This document shows, in pieces, positions 63,101-64,000 of a stretch of 64,000 nt of DNA (the stretch's first letter is position 1; each line of letters opens with the position of its first letter). Source of the DNA: Brevundimonas poindexterae. GTDB taxonomy: Bacteria; Pseudomonadota; Alphaproteobacteria; Caulobacterales; Caulobacteraceae. The stretch is taken from positions 992,001-1,056,000 of the forward strand of contig NZ_JAIVLL010000001.1 in NCBI RefSeq assembly GCF_020524625.1, in the 5' to 3' direction. The notes beneath the pieces are model-generated. The model had not been told where the DNA came from and searched no databases. It saw only the letters and a program-made list of their open reading frames with translations. The position numbers were made by a program, and so were the translations under genes.

Positions 63101-63379
63101 CCAGAAGCTGATCTCGTAGTTTTCGGGCAGGGCGAAATCGATCTCGCGCGCGGCAAAGGCATAGCCGGCGCGGCCGTTGAAATCGAAGTCGAGGCGCAGC
63201 GCCTGACCCTTGCGGCCCGGCACGGTGCGGATCGCGGAGGAGACGTCGGTCGAGGCGTCCGCTTCCCAGGCGCCGGTGGTCTCGAAGGCGTCGAGCACGC
63301 GGGCGTCCTGCGCCACCGCGGGGGCGGTCAGGGTGAAGCAGGCGGCAAGGCCCAGCAGGGTGTTCCGGATCATGGACAT
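60182..63379 (-). CDS. Secreted discoidin-domain protein with (alpha/alpha)6 glycosidase-like domain
   Basis: 1065 residues. Signal peptide (to about 24, AVAQ). An N-terminal beta-sandwich (about 28-190, YEISFWVRGVGPLNTFEVKF) resembles a carbohydrate-binding module; a discoidin/F5-8C-like domain follows (about 195-315, NAVDGDPSTVWRTADG, DLGYEREFGGLTLRW). After a further beta region, the C-terminal 500 residues read as a helical barrel (SRQGPILQPGTRSYNRSWIRDGAMIAEGLNRL, NDSHGEFVFLAAEVYRYTGD, YSYWDDFWGLVGYRD), like GH15/GH78-type glycosidases. The exact GH family is uncertain. Of three near starts, the ATG at 63379 is best placed after AGGAG. It follows a sugar ABC permease by 16 bp. Confidence 0.75.
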   Translation of the reverse strand: MSMIRNTLLGLAACFTLTAPAVAQDARVLDAFETTGAWEADASTDVSSAIRTVPGRKGQALRLDFDFNGRAGYAFAAREIDFALPENYEISFWVRGVGPLNTFEVKFTDAENENVWWRQTTRYDFPDDWTLFTIKRRQVTKAWGPGEDPVLRQAERMEFVVVAAEGGSGHIEIDQLTLRELPPEPAVPPRPLASATSEAEGFAAANAVDGDPSTVWRTADGGFQNLTLDLGYEREFGGLTLRWQEDGWADRYRVDISNDGRDWTFLTQVDYGDGGTDWLRLPETSARYIQLQLLDGMPLYGLAEVEIEPLAFGADQTAFITAVASESRRGLYPRGFHGEQPYWTLVGVDGGGESGLMGEDGAIELRRGGPSIEPFLLEDGRLTTWADVNITQGLRDDDLPMPWVQWQADGLTLKIEAFADGTPEASRLFGRYHLTNTSDRARTVTLALMARPYQVNGPKQFLAVPGGVGPIVQIDWTGGELVLNDDTRVRPLVMPDAVAASLFASGADPHSLLTQPDRRQPVDERLVESDDGLMAGALFYQVTLQPGETRQFGWMLPMAGVPDPLPVTGSVEAALDAVEDRVAADWRAKIDRVDLILPPQAQQIEDVLKSSLAHILMSRQGPILQPGTRSYNRSWIRDGAMIAEGLNRLGHADISADYLRWFAPYVFDNGKVPCCVDARGADPVPENDSHGEFVFLAAEVYRYTGDRALLRDVWPQVEGAIDYMDDLRAETRTAEFQTADTRHLFGLLPPTISHEGYSDKPAYSYWDDFWGLVGYRDAVFIADVLGEDAAEARFAAGRDQFSTDIANAIVATAAFHDIDWIAGAADRGDFDATSTTIGLSPGGLIDVLPRDLLRRTFDLYWLNFEARRTGDWTPLMAEDWEPRPDWPDYTPYELRSVGAFVRLGQRDRAISALDYFFGDLRPEAWNGWAEVVGRDAREPRFIGDMPHAWISSDYIRSALDLFVHERDRDHALVLAAGIPLDWINTEEGVGIRNLRTPWGPVSWHLRQAGGGYVLDLDTTATPPGGFVLAWPEGSPVRSARIDGRPVDWSGGPLSIPPGTRRVELR

Positions 63380-63395
63380 GGGCACTCCTGTTGTC

Positions 63396-64000
63396 TCAGC
63401 CCTTGACGCTGCCGGCCAGCATTCCCCGGATGTAGTAGCGCTGGAGCGCGAGGAAGAGGATCAGCACGGGGGCGACGGTGATGACCGAACCGGCCATCAT
63501 CATTTCGATGTCCTGCACATGCTCACGCGACATGGCGGCCAGCGCGACGGGCAGGGTGTAGTTGGACTGGTCGGTCAGGATGATCAGCGGCCAGAGGAAG
63601 TCGTTCCAGCTGCCGAGGAAGACGAACAGGCCCAGCGTGACGATGATCGGCTGCATGGTCGGCAGGACCACGCGGCGGAAGATCTGGCCCTCGGTCGCGC
63701 CGTCGACGCGGGCGGCCTCGAGCATTTCGTCGGGGATCGACAGGGCGTACTGGCGCACGAGGAACAGGCCGAAGATGGAGGCCAGCCAGGGCACGAGCGC
63801 ACCGGCATAGGTGTTCACCAGCCCCATCCCCTTGAGCATCAGGAACAGCGGCAGGGTGCCGATCTGGGCCGGGATGACCAGCGCGCCGATCAGCAGCTGG
63901 AACAGGCGGTCGCGGCCGGCGAACTTCAGCTTGGCGAAGGCGTAGCCGGCGGGGACGGTGAAGCCGAGCGCGAGGACGGTGGCGAGGGTCGCCAGCGCGA
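63396..64000 (-). CDS. Sugar ABC transporter permease, MalG/LacG type (partial)
   Basis: 200 residues of the C-terminal part; the frame is open to the right edge (GYAFAKLKFAGRDRLFQLL, VIPAQIGTLPLFLMLKGMGLVNTY). The EAA loop ARVDGATEGQIFRRVVLP contacts the ATPase, and the end QRYYIRGMLAGSVKG is typical of MalG-type permeases. It is one of two inner-membrane subunits of an oligosaccharide importer; the other components should lie to the right. It is cotranscribed with the secreted glycosidase, suggesting breakdown outside and uptake of the products. Confidence 0.92.
   Translation of the reverse strand, partial: ALATLATVLALGFTVPAGYAFAKLKFAGRDRLFQLLIGALVIPAQIGTLPLFLMLKGMGLVNTYAGALVPWLASIFGLFLVRQYALSIPDEMLEAARVDGATEGQIFRRVVLPTMQPIIVTLGLFVFLGSWNDFLWPLIILTDQSNYTLPVALAAMSREHVQDIEMMMAGSVITVAPVLILFLALQRYYIRGMLAGSVKG

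Overview
The window is high-GC, densely packed chromosomal DNA that reads as an alphaproteobacterium of the order Caulobacterales, most likely Brevundimonas or a close relative. This rests on the gene content: a DUF4167 protein beside prmC, a ctaC-to-pdeA cytochrome oxidase run, several TonB-dependent receptors, a Prt/Rsa-type type I exporter and legionaminic-acid genes. No rRNA, tRNA, phage, IS element or CRISPR array was recognised. About 50 protein genes are supported, many in tightly overlapping operons.

Layout. (1) 1-3.1 kb: part of a nonulosonic (legionaminic or sialic type) acid pathway: the synthase (cut by the left edge), a hydrolysing 2-epimerase, an acetyltransferase and a LegB-type dehydratase, probably for flagellin or surface glycosylation. 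(2) 3.3-12 kb: an AGE-family sugar epimerase, an exported protein, a GH13 alpha-glucosidase, then a solitary type II secretion gspC, a beta-helix surface lipoprotein and a large TonB-dependent receptor. (3) 12.3-20.5 kb: a two-domain M16 peptidase, an ammonium transporter, a protease inhibitor of the AprI/Inh type and, divergent from it, a type I secretion ABC transporter plus membrane fusion protein. (4) 20.5-37.9 kb: mostly housekeeping and small regulatory cassettes: ArsR/SRPBCC/GST, malate synthase G, HxlR/SDR, a DEAD-box helicase preceded by a candidate structured RNA, an acyltransferase, folP, MscS, a dicarboxylate symporter, DUF4893, DUF4167, prmC and YihY. (5) 37.9-48 kb: one minus-strand run, ctaC-ctaD-ctaB-small protein-ctaG-ctaE-DUF983-surf1-M16-GNAT-pdeA. 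It couples cytochrome c oxidase biogenesis to a probable c-di-GMP phosphodiesterase. (6) 48-52.9 kb: a PadR/DUF1700/DUF2807 cassette, a small lipoprotein, tldD and a TraB/GumN protein. (7) 53-64 kb: two tandem paralogous TonB-dependent receptors, a POT peptide transporter, about 1 kb of repeat-rich non-coding DNA, and a large secreted discoidin/glycosidase-like protein downstream of a sugar ABC permease cut by the right edge.

Themes: capture and breakdown of peptides and oligosaccharides at the outer membrane (four TonB, lipoprotein or secretion loci, POT and ABC importers, glycosidases), surface glycosylation, and aerobic respiration. The items most worth a second look are the gspC/lipoprotein/receptor cassette with its inverted-repeat control region, the candidate RNA before the helicase gene, the pdeA-like gene ending the cox run, an M16 gene that seems to start with CTG, and the structured non-coding block near 59.6 kb.
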